A DNA stretch of 64,000 nucleotides from Sphingomonas sanxanigenens (lineage in GTDB: Bacteria > Pseudomonadota > Alphaproteobacteria > Sphingomonadales > Sphingomonadaceae). The position numbers were made by a program, and so were the translations under genes. Below are positions 1 through 8,436 of the stretch, in pieces (the first letter of the stretch is position 1; each line of letters starts with the position of its first letter). The stretch is from NCBI GenBank assembly GCA_003240855.1, contig QFNN01000001.1, positions 83,070 to 147,069 of the forward strand. The letters are read 5' to 3'. The notes under the pieces were generated by a model that was given only the letters and a program-made list of their open reading frames with translations, did no database searches and was not told the DNA's origin.

Positions 1-90
1 GCGCTATCCGGGCGTCGGCCCGCGCGTTTGCCCGGCCGGATGACGGCAGGTCCCCGCCTTTGTCGCTAAGACGCCGGGGGTTTTGTAACG
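1..90 (+). promoter_or_regulatory. btuB leader, candidate 3' part of a cobalamin-riboswitch expression platform
   Basis: This is the untranslated leader of the corrinoid receptor gene, cut by the window start. No B12 box is present in the visible part. Bases 45-52 read GGCAGGTC, the exact complement of the B12-box core GACCTGCC, and a CCCCG at 52-56 could pair with the G-run at 76-80 that acts as ribosome binding site. This is what an anti-B12-box expression platform would look like, with the aptamer lying upstream of base 1. The pairing is inferred; the aptamer itself is not visible. Confidence 0.35.
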
Positions 91-2031
91 ATGAAGAGCA
101 TTTTCCATTCCGCCTCGCTTGCCGCCGTCGCGGCCATGCTGGCGTCCACGCCCGCCTTCGCCGCCGATGACGACGGCGCGACCGGCAACGACATCATCAT
201 CACCGCCAGCCGCACCGGCCAGCCCGAGCGGATCGACAATATCGGCGTTTCGGCGACGCTGCTCGACGCGCAGGCGCTCGACCAGCGCCAGACGCGCATC
301 GTGTCGGACATATTGCGCGACGTGCCGGGGGTGGCCGTAAGCCGCTCGGGCAATGTCGGCGGGATGACGCAGGTCCGCATCCGCGGCAGCGAGGCCAATC
401 ATGTGCTGGTGCTGATCGACGGGATCGAGGTTTCCGATCCCTATCAGGGCGAATATGATTTCGGCACGCTGATCGCCGACCCCGATGCGCGCGTCGAGGT
501 GCTGCGCGGCCAGCAAAGCGCGCTCTATGGATCAGACGCGATCGGCGGCGTGATCCAATATGTCACCGCATCGGGGCGCGAGACGCCGGGCGTCTCGCTC
601 CGCGCCGAGGGCGGATCGTTCGACACCGCATCGGCCGCCGCGCGCGTCGGCGGATCGAGCGGAACGTTCGACTATGCGGCCACCGGGTCCTTCTATCATA
701 CCGGCGGCACGCCGACCGCGTTCGGCGGCACGCGCGACGTGGGATCGGACAGCGTCGGCGCGTCGCTCAAGCTCAACTGGCAGGCGGCCGAGAATCTCAA
801 GATCTCGGCGGTCGGGCGCTACAGCTATACCGACGCAGACTATAATAATACCGACTATACGCCCGGCAGCCCGACCTTCGGCTATCTGATCGATTCGCCC
901 GGCGTCCGCACGCGCAACCACGCCTTCTATGGCCTTCTTCGCGCGCAACTCGGCCTGCTCGACGATCGCTGGGTCAGCACGCTGACCGGCCAGATCGCCG
1001 ACACCAAGCGCGACGATTTCGACCATGACGACCGCACATCGGGCGACAAGGGCACACGCTACAAGGCGTCGTTCGACAGCAGCTTCCGCATCGGCGAAGG
1101 CGCGGTGAAGCACAAGCTGACCGTCGCGACCGACGTCGAGCGCGAGGATTATCAGAACAGCTCACCCGATCCGTTCGGCTTCGTCTTTACCGGCAAGCGC
1201 CACACCGACAATGTCGGCCTGATCGGCCAATATGATCTGAGCGTAGGCGACAATTTCACCGCCGGCGCCTCGATCCGCCACGATTTCAACAATCGCTTCG
1301 CCGATGCGACCACCTATCGTGCGCAGGCCAGCTACCGCTTCGACAGTGGCACCCGCCTTCACGCCGCGATTGGATCGGGCGTCAAGAATCCCGGCTTTTA
1401 CGAACTTTATGGCTATTCGGACGGCCGCTATATCGGCAATCCCAACCTGAAGCCCGAAAAGTCCGAAGGGTGGGAAGCCGGCGTCGAGCAGGCGTTCGGC
1501 GCCATAGCGACGATCGGCGCGACCTGGTTCGACAATCGCCTGAAAGACGAAATCTACACCGCCTATCCGGCGCCCGCCTATGTCGCGACGCCCGCCAACC
1601 GCTCCACCAAGTCCAAGCAGCAGGGCATCGAGACCTATGCCTCGATCCGTCCCTCGCCCCAGTGGCGAATCGACGCCGCCTACACCTGGCTCCATGCGCG
1701 CGAGGATGGGCTGGCCGAGGTGCGGCGCCCGAAGCACATCGCCAGCGTCAACGTCGCCTGGACGAGCAGGGACGATCGCTTCACCGGCACCGTCACGGCG
1801 CGCTACAATGGCCCGCAGACCGACCTTGCCTATACCGATCCGTCCTTCATTCCCGATCGGGTGACGCTGAAAAGCTATACGCTGGTCAACCTGGCGGCCG
1901 ATTACAAGCTGACCAGGGCGCTCGCCGTCTTTGGGCGGATCGAGAATCTGCTGGGCGAGGATTATCAGGAAATCTTCGGGATCCGCACGGCGGGTCGGGC
2001 GGCCTATGCCGGCATCCGCGCCCGTTTCTGA
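91..2031 (+). CDS. btuB: BtuB-type TonB-dependent corrinoid receptor
   Basis: Outer-membrane TonB-dependent receptor of 646 aa, within the usual size for BtuB. A signal peptide ends near AFA-ADDD (about residue 25). A degenerate TonB box is followed by a plug domain (about 35-155) with the typical LIDGIEV and VEVLRGQQSALYGSDAIGGV segments, then a beta-barrel ending in aromatic ARF, the normal C-terminal outer-membrane signature. The cobalamin assignment comes from its neighbours, which are a BtuF-like binding protein, a BtuC permease and a BtuD ATPase, and from B12-box complementarity in its leader. The start follows a GGGGG ribosome site. It ends 4 bp from the convergent btuF-like gene. Another corrinoid or a metal chelate as ligand cannot be excluded. 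Confidence 0.85.
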   Translation: MKSIFHSASLAAVAAMLASTPAFAADDDGATGNDIIITASRTGQPERIDNIGVSATLLDAQALDQRQTRIVSDILRDVPGVAVSRSGNVGGMTQVRIRGSEANHVLVLIDGIEVSDPYQGEYDFGTLIADPDARVEVLRGQQSALYGSDAIGGVIQYVTASGRETPGVSLRAEGGSFDTASAAARVGGSSGTFDYAATGSFYHTGGTPTAFGGTRDVGSDSVGASLKLNWQAAENLKISAVGRYSYTDADYNNTDYTPGSPTFGYLIDSPGVRTRNHAFYGLLRAQLGLLDDRWVSTLTGQIADTKRDDFDHDDRTSGDKGTRYKASFDSSFRIGEGAVKHKLTVATDVEREDYQNSSPDPFGFVFTGKRHTDNVGLIGQYDLSVGDNFTAGASIRHDFNNRFADATTYRAQASYRFDSGTRLHAAIGSGVKNPGFYELYGYSDGRYIGNPNLKPEKSEGWEAGVEQAFGAIATIGATWFDNRLKDEIYTAYPAPAYVATPANRSTKSKQQGIETYASIRPSPQWRIDAAYTWLHAREDGLAEVRRPKHIASVNVAWTSRDDRFTGTVTARYNGPQTDLAYTDPSFIPDRVTLKSYTLVNLAADYKLTRALAVFGRIENLLGEDYQEIFGIRTAGRAAYAGIRARF

Positions 2032-2035
2032 GCGA

Positions 2036-2863
2036 TCAACGGCCCGCGGCGTGCAACTGCGCCGCGAGGCTCCTCGCCGCTATCGGGTAGGAGGGGCCGC
2101 CACACACCGTGGCGGCCTCCGGTATCCGCAGGCGAGGTATGCCGGCGATCGCGGGATGGTGCAGCAGTTCCGTGCCGCGATCGACGGTCTTGTCGCTGCT
2201 GCTTTCGACGATCAGCATGTCGGGATGCGCGACCACCATCTGCTCCAGCGACAGCCGCGACAGGACCGGCCGGTCGAGCACGCTCGCGAGGTTGGTGACG
2301 CCCAGCCGCTTCATGATATCGTCGACCAGCGTGCCCGTGCCGGTAAGATAGCCGCGGCGCTGATAATAAGCCGCGACGGTGCGCAGGCGAGCCGGCCGGA
2401 CGCCCTTCAGCTCGGCATCCATGCGCGCGATCAGCGCCTCGCCGCGTTCAGGATGGCCCAGCGCGCGCGCGACCGTGCGAACCTGATCGACGATCTGGAC
2501 GTAGCTGTCCGCCGGGGGAAGATCGAGCGTCGCGATCGGGCGGCCTTCGGCGTCGCGAAAGGTCGGCGTCATGCGCCAGGGGCTGGCGATCACCAGATCG
2601 GGCCGCGTCATCGCGACATCCTCGGCACGGCCGCTGGTCACCGGAAAGCGCACGGCCTCGCGCGCGGCGAAGGACATTGCGGGATCGCGCGCATATCTGG
2701 TCAGCCCGACGATCTGGCCCGGATCGGCAAGCGCGATCAGATATTGATCAGCGCAGAGATTGAGCGAAAGGACTCGCCTGGGCGCGGCCGGAGGGGATGG
2801 GGCCTGCGTCGCGCCGATGGCGGCCGCGATCGCCATGGCCATATTTGCGAGCATCTCGATCAT
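2036..2863 (-). CDS. btuF: Cobalamin/corrinoid ABC transporter substrate-binding protein (BtuF-like)
   Basis: About 275 aa with a helical-backbone periplasmic-binding fold (PeriBP class III). The mature part opens with RRVLSLNLCADQYLIALADP, typical of BtuF-like proteins, and later has TRPDLVIAS and a C-terminal CGGPSYPIAARSLA segment. A short hydrophobic N-terminus (MAMAIAAAIGA) is the likely export signal. The longer open frame reaching upstream runs antisense into btuC and looks spurious, so I start at the ATG at 2863. Its role is to deliver corrinoid taken up by BtuB to the BtuCD permease. It is divergent from btuC with only 38 bp between starts and convergent with btuB. Confidence 0.8.
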   Translation of the reverse strand: MIEMLANMAMAIAAAIGATQAPSPPAAPRRVLSLNLCADQYLIALADPGQIVGLTRYARDPAMSFAAREAVRFPVTSGRAEDVAMTRPDLVIASPWRMTPTFRDAEGRPIATLDLPPADSYVQIVDQVRTVARALGHPERGEALIARMDAELKGVRPARLRTVAAYYQRRGYLTGTGTLVDDIMKRLGVTNLASVLDRPVLSRLSLEQMVVAHPDMLIVESSSDKTVDRGTELLHHPAIAGIPRLRIPEAATVCGGPSYPIAARSLAAQLHAAGR

Positions 2864-2901
2864 GCCTGCGCGATGCAGCGCCGGGCGGGCGGACGCAAGC
2901 C

Positions 2902-3891
2902 ATGATCCGCCGCCCGATCCTGATTGGCGCGCTTGCGCTGCTCGCGGCAGCGGCGGGCGTCGCCTCGCTGGCGTTCGGCAGCGCCCCTCTTCCCTTCGCG
3001 CAGGTGATCGGCGCGCTTGCCGGAGCGCACGACCCGGTGGCGCGCACAATCGTGCTCGACCTGCGCCTGCCCCGCGCGCTGCTCGCGCTGCTGATCGGCG
3101 CGATGCTGGGCGCGAGCGGCGCCGCGCTGCAGGGCTATCTGCGCAATCCGCTGGCCGAACCGGCCGTGCTCGGCGCATCGAACATGGCGGCGCTGGGCGC
3201 AGTTATCATTCTCTATTTCGGGTTCTCGACGCTGAGTCCGCTGCTGCTGCCGCTTGCCGCCATAGCCGGCGCGGTGATCGCGATCGCGCCCTTGCTATTG
3301 CTGGCCGGGCGCGCCGAAAGTCCGCTGACGCTGATCCTCGCCGGCGTGGCGATCAGCACGCTGGCCGGCGCCGGGATCAGCCTGGCCCTCAACCTGGCGC
3401 CCAACCCGTTCGCGGCGTTCGAGATCATGACCTGGTTGATGGGATCGATAGAGGACCGGTCGACGCTCCACGTCTGGATCGCTCTCCCCTGCGTCGCCAT
3501 CGGGCTGGGCCTGCTATTCTGGGATGCGCGCGCGCTCGACGCGCTGAGCCTGGGCGAGGATGGCGCGCAGACGCTGGGGATCGACCTGCGTCGCGTGCGG
3601 CTGCGCATGCTGATCGCGGTCGCCGTCGGCGTGGGAGGCACAGTGGCTGTGGCCGGCGCGATCGGTTTCGTCGGGCTGATCGTCCCGCATCTCGTCCGCC
3701 CCCTGACCGACAGGACGCCGGGGGCGACGCTGCTGCCGTCGGCGCTGGGGGGAGCAGCGCTGCTCAGCCTAGCGGACATCGCGGTGCGCATCATCCCGGC
3801 GACCAACGAGCTGCGCCTCGGCGTCGTCACCGCACTGCTCGGCGTGCCGGTGTTCCTGGCCTGGCTGTTCCGGGAGCGGCGGCTATGGTGA
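2902..3891 (+). CDS. btuC: FecCD/BtuC-family ABC transporter permease
   Basis: A 329-aa inner-membrane permease of the FecCD family with about ten hydrophobic helices. Family hallmarks are LRLPRALLALLIGAMLG near the N-terminus, ALQGYLRNPLAEPAVLGAS, and the GAIGFVGLIVPHLVR cytoplasmic loop that docks on the ATPase. The start MIRRPILIG gives the usual length; upstream extension would overlap btuF antisense. The gene ends inside the start of the ATPase gene (stop at 3889-3891, ATG at 3885), so the two are translationally coupled. Substrate is inferred to be cobalamin or another corrinoid from the btuB/btuF neighbours; ferric siderophore transport uses the same family and is the main alternative. 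Confidence 0.85.
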   Translation: MIRRPILIGALALLAAAAGVASLAFGSAPLPFAQVIGALAGAHDPVARTIVLDLRLPRALLALLIGAMLGASGAALQGYLRNPLAEPAVLGASNMAALGAVIILYFGFSTLSPLLLPLAAIAGAVIAIAPLLLLAGRAESPLTLILAGVAISTLAGAGISLALNLAPNPFAAFEIMTWLMGSIEDRSTLHVWIALPCVAIGLGLLFWDARALDALSLGEDGAQTLGIDLRRVRLRMLIAVAVGVGGTVAVAGAIGFVGLIVPHLVRPLTDRTPGATLLPSALGGAALLSLADIAVRIIPATNELRLGVVTALLGVPVFLAWLFRERRLW

Positions 3892-4661
3892 TGCTCTCGG
3901 TGGAAGGGGTCAGCGTCCGGCTCGGCGGGCGCGACGTGCTTCGCGGTGTCGACGCGCGATTCGCCGGCGGCGCGCTGATCGGCGTCATCGGTCCCAATGG
4001 CGCGGGCAAATCCACTCTGGCGCGCGTCATGCTGGGCCTGATCGCGCCTTCAGGGGGGCAGGCGCGCATCGACGGCGCGACAGTGACCGACATCAGTCGC
4101 GCATCGCTCGCCCGCCGGATCGCCTATCTGCCGCAAGGTCAGGCGCTGCACTGGCCGCTCAGCGTCGAGCGGCTCGTGGCGCTCGGCCGGTTGCCGCATC
4201 TCGGCCCATTCTCGCGCATGACCGACGCCGATCGCGCCGCGATCGACGAGGCGATCGCCCAGACGGGCATGACCGACCTGCGCGATCGCACCGCGACAAA
4301 TCTGTCCGGCGGCGAGCGCGCCCGTGCGTTGCTCGCCCGCGCACTGGCGGTCGGCGCGCCCGCGCTGATCGCGGACGAACCCCTGGCCGCGCTCGACCCG
4401 GGCCACCAGATTCAGGTCATGCAGTTGCTCAAGGCGCGCGCGGATGACGGCGCGCTCGTCATCGCGGTGCTTCACGATCTCACCATGGCGGCGCGCTATT
4501 GCGGACGATTGCTGCTGCTCGACCGGGGGGCGCTGGTCGCCGACGGCCCGCCGGCCGAAGTGCTGACGCCGGAATTGCTGCGCAGCACATATGGCGTCGA
4601 GGCATGGATCGGCGAGACCGGAGGCGCACCGCTGATCGTCCCGGTCAAAGCGACGACTTGA
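3885..4661 (+). CDS. btuD: ABC transporter ATP-binding protein (BtuD/FecE-like)
   Basis: A 258-aa ATPase of the vitamin B12/siderophore import class. All nucleotide-binding motifs are intact: Walker A GPNGAGKST, Q-loop YLPQG, signature LSGGERARALLARAL, Walker B ALIADEPLAALD, and the H-loop histidine in VLHDLTMAARY. It overlaps the end of btuC by 7 bp; an internal ATG at 3891 is an equally possible start. It energises uptake through BtuC. The gene order btuC-btuD with btuF divergent and btuB convergent makes a complete corrinoid uptake set. Confidence 0.88.
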   Translation: MVMLSVEGVSVRLGGRDVLRGVDARFAGGALIGVIGPNGAGKSTLARVMLGLIAPSGGQARIDGATVTDISRASLARRIAYLPQGQALHWPLSVERLVALGRLPHLGPFSRMTDADRAAIDEAIAQTGMTDLRDRTATNLSGGERARALLARALAVGAPALIADEPLAALDPGHQIQVMQLLKARADDGALVIAVLHDLTMAARYCGRLLLLDRGALVADGPPAEVLTPELLRSTYGVEAWIGETGGAPLIVPVKATT

Positions 4662-4692
4662 CGTATGCCTCGTTGCGGCGAATGATGCGGCG

Positions 4693-5043
4693 ATGAGCAA
4701 GGACGGACCCGATCCCGCCACCTTCTTCCGCGAAATGCTGGGGCAGTGGGAAACGATCGCCAGCGAGTTCGGCAGCGGGCTGCTCAAGTCCGGCGAGTTC
4801 GCACGCACCGTCAACACCGCCGCCACCGCCAAGGCGCGCGCGATGAGCAGCGAAGTGGTGAGCCGGGCGCTCGCCGCCGCGAACATGCCGAGCCGCGAAG
4901 AGATCGGATCGCTATCCGAACGGATGCAGGCGGTCGAGGATCGACTGGCCCGGATCGAGGCGTTGCTGACCGAAGGCGCCGCACCGCCCAAGCCCCGGAA
5001 AGACAAGGCAAAGCGGGCCAAGGCTCCGGCGAAGAAGGGGTGA
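4693..5043 (+). CDS. Small coiled-coil protein, possible PHA-synthase/granule-associated
   Basis: A 116-aa protein without signal peptide or membrane segment. Residues 1-35 contain an amphipathic FFREMLGQWETIASEFG segment, residues 70-95 a coiled coil (MQAVEDRLARIEALL), and the tail is lysine- and alanine-rich (KAKRAKAPAKKG), as in proteins that bind nucleic acid or granule surfaces. The pattern resembles PhaE/PhaM-like proteins that accompany polyhydroxyalkanoate synthase, and a phasin gene faces it 120 bp away. The functional assignment is an inference from resemblance and context; 'hypothetical protein' is the safe label. Confidence 0.55.
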   Translation: MSKDGPDPATFFREMLGQWETIASEFGSGLLKSGEFARTVNTAATAKARAMSSEVVSRALAAANMPSREEIGSLSERMQAVEDRLARIEALLTEGAAPPKPRKDKAKRAKAPAKKG

Positions 5044-5085
5044 TCGCCCCACGCGGGCCAGACTGAGCGGCGGCGCCGATCTTAG

Positions 5086-5145
5086 GGCGGGGAGGCCTGG
5101 CCTCTCCGCCGCCGGCCATGCGCCGATCCTGATCGACCGGCGCAT
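5086..5145. terminator. Two hairpins between convergent genes
   Basis: Bases 5086-5097 and 5099-5110 form a 12-bp GC-rich stem with one mismatch. Bases 5118-5125 (ATGCGCCG) pair with 5138-5145 (CGGCGCAT). They fill the gap between the convergent genes ending at 5043 and 5165, so they probably end transcription in both directions. Neither is followed by a clear T-run. Confidence 0.5.
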
Positions 5146-5164
5146 CGCACGACGGCGGCGAGCA

Positions 5165-5494
5165 TTATTTCTTGCTTTTCAGCCCTTCCACGACGTTGCG
5201 GCCGAATCCGGCGATAAGCTCGCCAATCTCGCGCGCCTGCGCCATGTTCCGGCTGCTCTGATCGCGGATAAACTCGCTCTGCACCTTCATGACTTCAGCG
5301 AGACCGCCCGCCTTGGCCGCGGCGCGGAGCGCGGCGAAAGCCTGACGGCTATTCTCCTCGGCATGGTCGATCAGCTTCATGCTGAACGCGGCACTGTTTT
5401 CCACAGCCTTCTTGCCGGCATCCTTCATCGCCTCGCCGGCCTTCTTGAGCGGCTCGACGACATTATCCTCGATCGTGCTTTTCTTGTCCGCCAT
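5165..5494 (-). CDS. Phasin family protein
   Basis: A 109-aa helical, amphipathic protein of the phasin family: VEPLKKAGEAMKDAGKKAVENSAAFSMKLIDHAEENSRQAFAAL-type repeats followed by a MKVQSEFIRDQSSRNMAQAREIGEL segment characteristic of phasin_2 proteins. Phasins coat polyhydroxyalkanoate granules in the cytoplasm. The start ATG at 5494 has an AAGGAAGG ribosome site; the longer open frame upstream is proline- and arginine-rich and not credible. Bases 5495-5761 upstream hold no gene I can support, presumably its promoter region. Confidence 0.8.
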   Translation of the reverse strand: MADKKSTIEDNVVEPLKKAGEAMKDAGKKAVENSAAFSMKLIDHAEENSRQAFAALRAAAKAGGLAEVMKVQSEFIRDQSSRNMAQAREIGELIAGFGRNVVEGLKSKK

Positions 5495-5761
5495 GATCTG
5501 CCTTCCTTCGCCTTGCGCGCAGCCCTTGCGACGGCTGGAGCCGAGGCCTGCGCCGCCTCGTTCCCAGTTCCTCGGACACCGGCCCCGACGCCTGGCGCCG
5601 GACGGGACGAGGCATTGGGCCGGAACGCCCTTGGAACAGAAGAAAATCCCGCCCCGTCCGCTACGGCGGAATCGCCCCTGACCATCAGCCATCATATCGT
5701 CCTTTTGCGCAGCATTCCCGAAAGCGGCGCGCCGGACAAGCCGGAGTTTCGGGACCGATCG

Positions 5762-7807
5762 CTAGAGCCGATAAGAAAGACCGACCCAGAGAGTGCGAGG
5801 CAGCGCGCGTTCGATCGTGCCATCAGCGCCGATCGTCGCCTCGATACGGGCGTTGGACAGATTCTCGCCCCGCAGGTCGAGGGTGAGGCGGCGAGTGACC
5901 GGGACGGCGATGCGCGCGTCGACGGTGAAGGCGTCGCTCAGGTCACGGCTGTTCTGATCATCCTCATATTGCGCGGAGACATAGCGCAGCGTGGTCGACA
6001 GCCAGCGCCAGCCGAGCGTCGCCGACGCCTGATGACGCGGCGTCTGCGCGGGACGGAGGCCGTCGAGCGGCGCGGCCGCGCCCGATGCGCGCACATGCGC
6101 GTCAGCATAGGCATAGGAGGCCGCCAGGCTGAAAGCGCCGAACCGAGCCGAAGCGTCGAGTTCGACGCCGCACGAATCGATGCGATCGAGATTCTGGCGC
6201 TGACGATAGACGCCCGCCGCAGAGACGAAGCCGACGCCGGGGAAGGCGCCGGGGCCGCGCGCGATCGTTACATTGGCGATGGCGTTGTCGAGCCGGGCAG
6301 TGAACAGGGTGGCGGCGAGCTTCACGCCTTCGGCCGGACGCCAGTCCATGCCCAGTTCCACGCCCTTCATCATTTCGGGCCGCAGCGCGGGATTGGCCGC
6401 AGTGGCGTCCGCACCCGTGCGGAAGGGCCGGTAAAGCTCGTTGAGCGTCGGCAGGCGCCAGCCGGCATAGGCGGCGGCGCGCAGCGTCAACGCCGGCGCG
6501 ACCTGATAGGCGAGACCGGCGCGGCCGGTGGGCTTCCACCCCTGCCGATCGGGATAGAGATCGGCGGTGAGCGGTGCGCCCGTGACGAGCGTCCATTCGT
6601 CGAGATGCCCGCCGCTGATCCGCCAGTGATCGACGCGGCCGCCGCCGGTCAGCGTCAGCGCGCCGAACCGCGCCGACAGCTCGGCGAAAGCGCCCAGCGT
6701 CTCGGTCTGGCCGCCCGCGTCGCGCCCCCGCGTCGGCAGGCCGCCGACAAAGCTATATCGTTCCTCGGTGTGGCCGCGCGTGCGCCGCCAGTCGCCGCCG
6801 AGCCGCAGCTCGATATTTGCGGCGATCGGCGGGCGCAACTCGACGCGCGCGCCGAGCCCGGTCGCCGGGACATTATGCTGGTCGAGGCTCTGGGTGACGC
6901 TGGCGCGCCCTGCGCCGACCGACGCAAACTGGCTGGAGAAGGCGCGCGCCTGCAGATAGGCGAGCGCCGACCAGCCCCAGCGACCGCGCCCGACCAGGCG
7001 CAGGCTGGCGTCCGCCCCCTGCGTGCTGTTGGCGGTATAGGCCGTGCCGCGCGCGCGATCGTCAGTGAAGGCGAGCAGGGCCGCCTGAAGCTCGGTCTGT
7101 TCACCGACGGGCACGACGGCGCGCGCGGAGACGCTCGCCTGCTCATAAGGCGCTGGACGATCGATCGCGCCGCGCTGATCCTTGACGATAGGGATGAAAC
7201 CGTCGCCGCGCTGCCAGGAAGCCGAGATGCTGGCGAAACCCCCGCCGAGCCGCGCCGACGCACCCGCCGATGCGTCAATCGAATCGCGGCCGCCATAAGC
7301 GAGATCGGCAGAGAAGCGCGGCAGCATGCCGAGGCCGGCGCTTTCGAGCTCGATCGTTCCCGCGAGAGCGCCTGGCCCCTGCGCCCCGCTGCCGCCGCCG
7401 CGCGTCACGCGGATCGCGGCGATCCGATCGGGCGGATAGGCCGGGAAGCTGACCGATCCGCCAAAGGGATCGGCCTGTGGCACGCCGTCGAGCAGAAGCA
7501 GCGCGCGGCTCGACGCATTGCCGCCAAGCCCGCGCAACGTGACGCCCTGGCTCGTCGGGTGCGCCGAACGCGAATCCGAACGGCGATATTGCTGGAGGCC
7601 GGCGACATCGCGCAGCACATCCTCGATCCGGTTGCTCGCGCTGCTCTCGATCAGGCTGCGATCCAGCGTCGCCACGTCGTAGGCGGCGTCGCCGATCGGC
7701 GCGGCAAGCCCGCGCCCGGTGACGACGATGTCGCCGGCCGCATCGGGAGTCCCGGCGGCGACGGCAGGCGAGGCAATGAACAGCGCGGCAAGCAGCGCGC
7801 GCGTCAT
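5762..7807 (-). CDS. TonB-dependent receptor
   Basis: A 681-aa outer-membrane receptor. Signal peptide ends near AVAAGTPDA; DIVVTGRG is the degenerate TonB-box region; plug motifs include RIEDVLRDVAGLQQYRRSD, GVTLRGLGGN and ALLLLDGVPQADPFGG; the barrel closes with LSYRL. The plug resembles BtuB/FepA-class receptors more than the large sphingomonad carbohydrate receptors. Its ATG overlaps the stop codon of the maleylacetoacetate isomerase gene, so it is the last gene of an mtnP-maiA-TBDR unit. That linkage is odd for an uptake receptor and gives no safe clue to the ligand. Confidence 0.85.
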   Translation of the reverse strand: MTRALLAALFIASPAVAAGTPDAAGDIVVTGRGLAAPIGDAAYDVATLDRSLIESSASNRIEDVLRDVAGLQQYRRSDSRSAHPTSQGVTLRGLGGNASSRALLLLDGVPQADPFGGSVSFPAYPPDRIAAIRVTRGGGSGAQGPGALAGTIELESAGLGMLPRFSADLAYGGRDSIDASAGASARLGGGFASISASWQRGDGFIPIVKDQRGAIDRPAPYEQASVSARAVVPVGEQTELQAALLAFTDDRARGTAYTANSTQGADASLRLVGRGRWGWSALAYLQARAFSSQFASVGAGRASVTQSLDQHNVPATGLGARVELRPPIAANIELRLGGDWRRTRGHTEERYSFVGGLPTRGRDAGGQTETLGAFAELSARFGALTLTGGGRVDHWRISGGHLDEWTLVTGAPLTADLYPDRQGWKPTGRAGLAYQVAPALTLRAAAYAGWRLPTLNELYRPFRTGADATAANPALRPEMMKGVELGMDWRPAEGVKLAATLFTARLDNAIANVTIARGPGAFPGVGFVSAAGVYRQRQNLDRIDSCGVELDASARFGAFSLAASYAYADAHVRASGAAAPLDGLRPAQTPRHQASATLGWRWLSTTLRYVSAQYEDDQNSRDLSDAFTVDARIAVPVTRRLTLDLRGENLSNARIEATIGADGTIERALPRTLWVGLSYRL

Positions 7808-8436
7808 GCGGGTTTCGCGCGATCCGGATGCGCCGCCGCAACTGCATCGATCGCCTGCGCGGCGGCATCGGCGGCGAGGAGGCGAGGATAAGGCTTCAAA
7901 TCGACGCCGAAGCGGCGCGCATTATAGAGCTGGGGCACGAGGCAGAGATCCGCGACGCCAATCGATGCGCCCGAAAGGAACGGGCCGTCGGCGTCGGCCA
8001 GCGCCTCGAGCGCGGCGAAGCCCTCGTCCATCCAGTGGCGCATCCACGCCTCGCGCGCCTCCGGCGCGGCCCCGAACTGGTCGCTCAGCCGCCCCATGAT
8101 GCGCAGATTGTTCAGCGGGTGAATGTCGCAGGCGATGGTCAGCGCGCGTTCGAGCGCGTGCGCCCTGAGCACCGGATCGGCGGGCAGCAACGGAGGGTGG
8201 GGATAGCGCGCATCGAGATAGTCGATGATCGCGAGCGACTGAGTGAGCCGCACGCCCTCTATCTCCAGCGTGGGCACGAGGCCGAGCGGATTGCGCGCGC
8301 GATTTTCCGGCGCGCATTGCTCCTGTTCGAGCAGGCCGACATGGATCTGCTCATAAGCGACGCCCTTCAGATTGAGCGCGATGCGGACGCGGTAGCTGGC
8401 CGACGAGCGCCAATAGTCGAACAGCCGGATCGTCAT
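7804..8436 (-). CDS. maiA: Maleylacetoacetate isomerase (zeta-class glutathione S-transferase)
   Basis: A 210-aa cytosolic enzyme isomerising maleylacetoacetate to fumarylacetoacetate with glutathione, in tyrosine/homogentisate or gentisate breakdown. The N-terminal thioredoxin-like domain carries the zeta-class active-site stretch SSASYRVRIALNLKG; NPLGLVPTLE and TQSLAIIDYLD form the glutathione site; the helical C-terminal domain contains the CDIHPLNNLRI and VADLCLVPQLYNARRF motifs. The active-site stretch has Ala where eukaryotic zeta enzymes have Cys, which is common in bacteria. Start and stop overlap both neighbours by 4 bp. No homogentisate pathway genes are in the window, so the substrate is known only from the family. 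Confidence 0.85.
   Translation of the reverse strand: MTIRLFDYWRSSASYRVRIALNLKGVAYEQIHVGLLEQEQCAPENRARNPLGLVPTLEIEGVRLTQSLAIIDYLDARYPHPPLLPADPVLRAHALERALTIACDIHPLNNLRIMGRLSDQFGAAPEAREAWMRHWMDEGFAALEALADADGPFLSGASIGVADLCLVPQLYNARRFGVDLKPYPRLLAADAAAQAIDAVAAAHPDRAKPA

Noticed and set aside
5363..7891. Long plus-strand open frame of 842 codons antisense to the TBDR
   Set aside because: Arg-, Ala- and Gly-rich with no recognisable domains; the opposite strand encodes a clear receptor. High GC lowers stop frequency.
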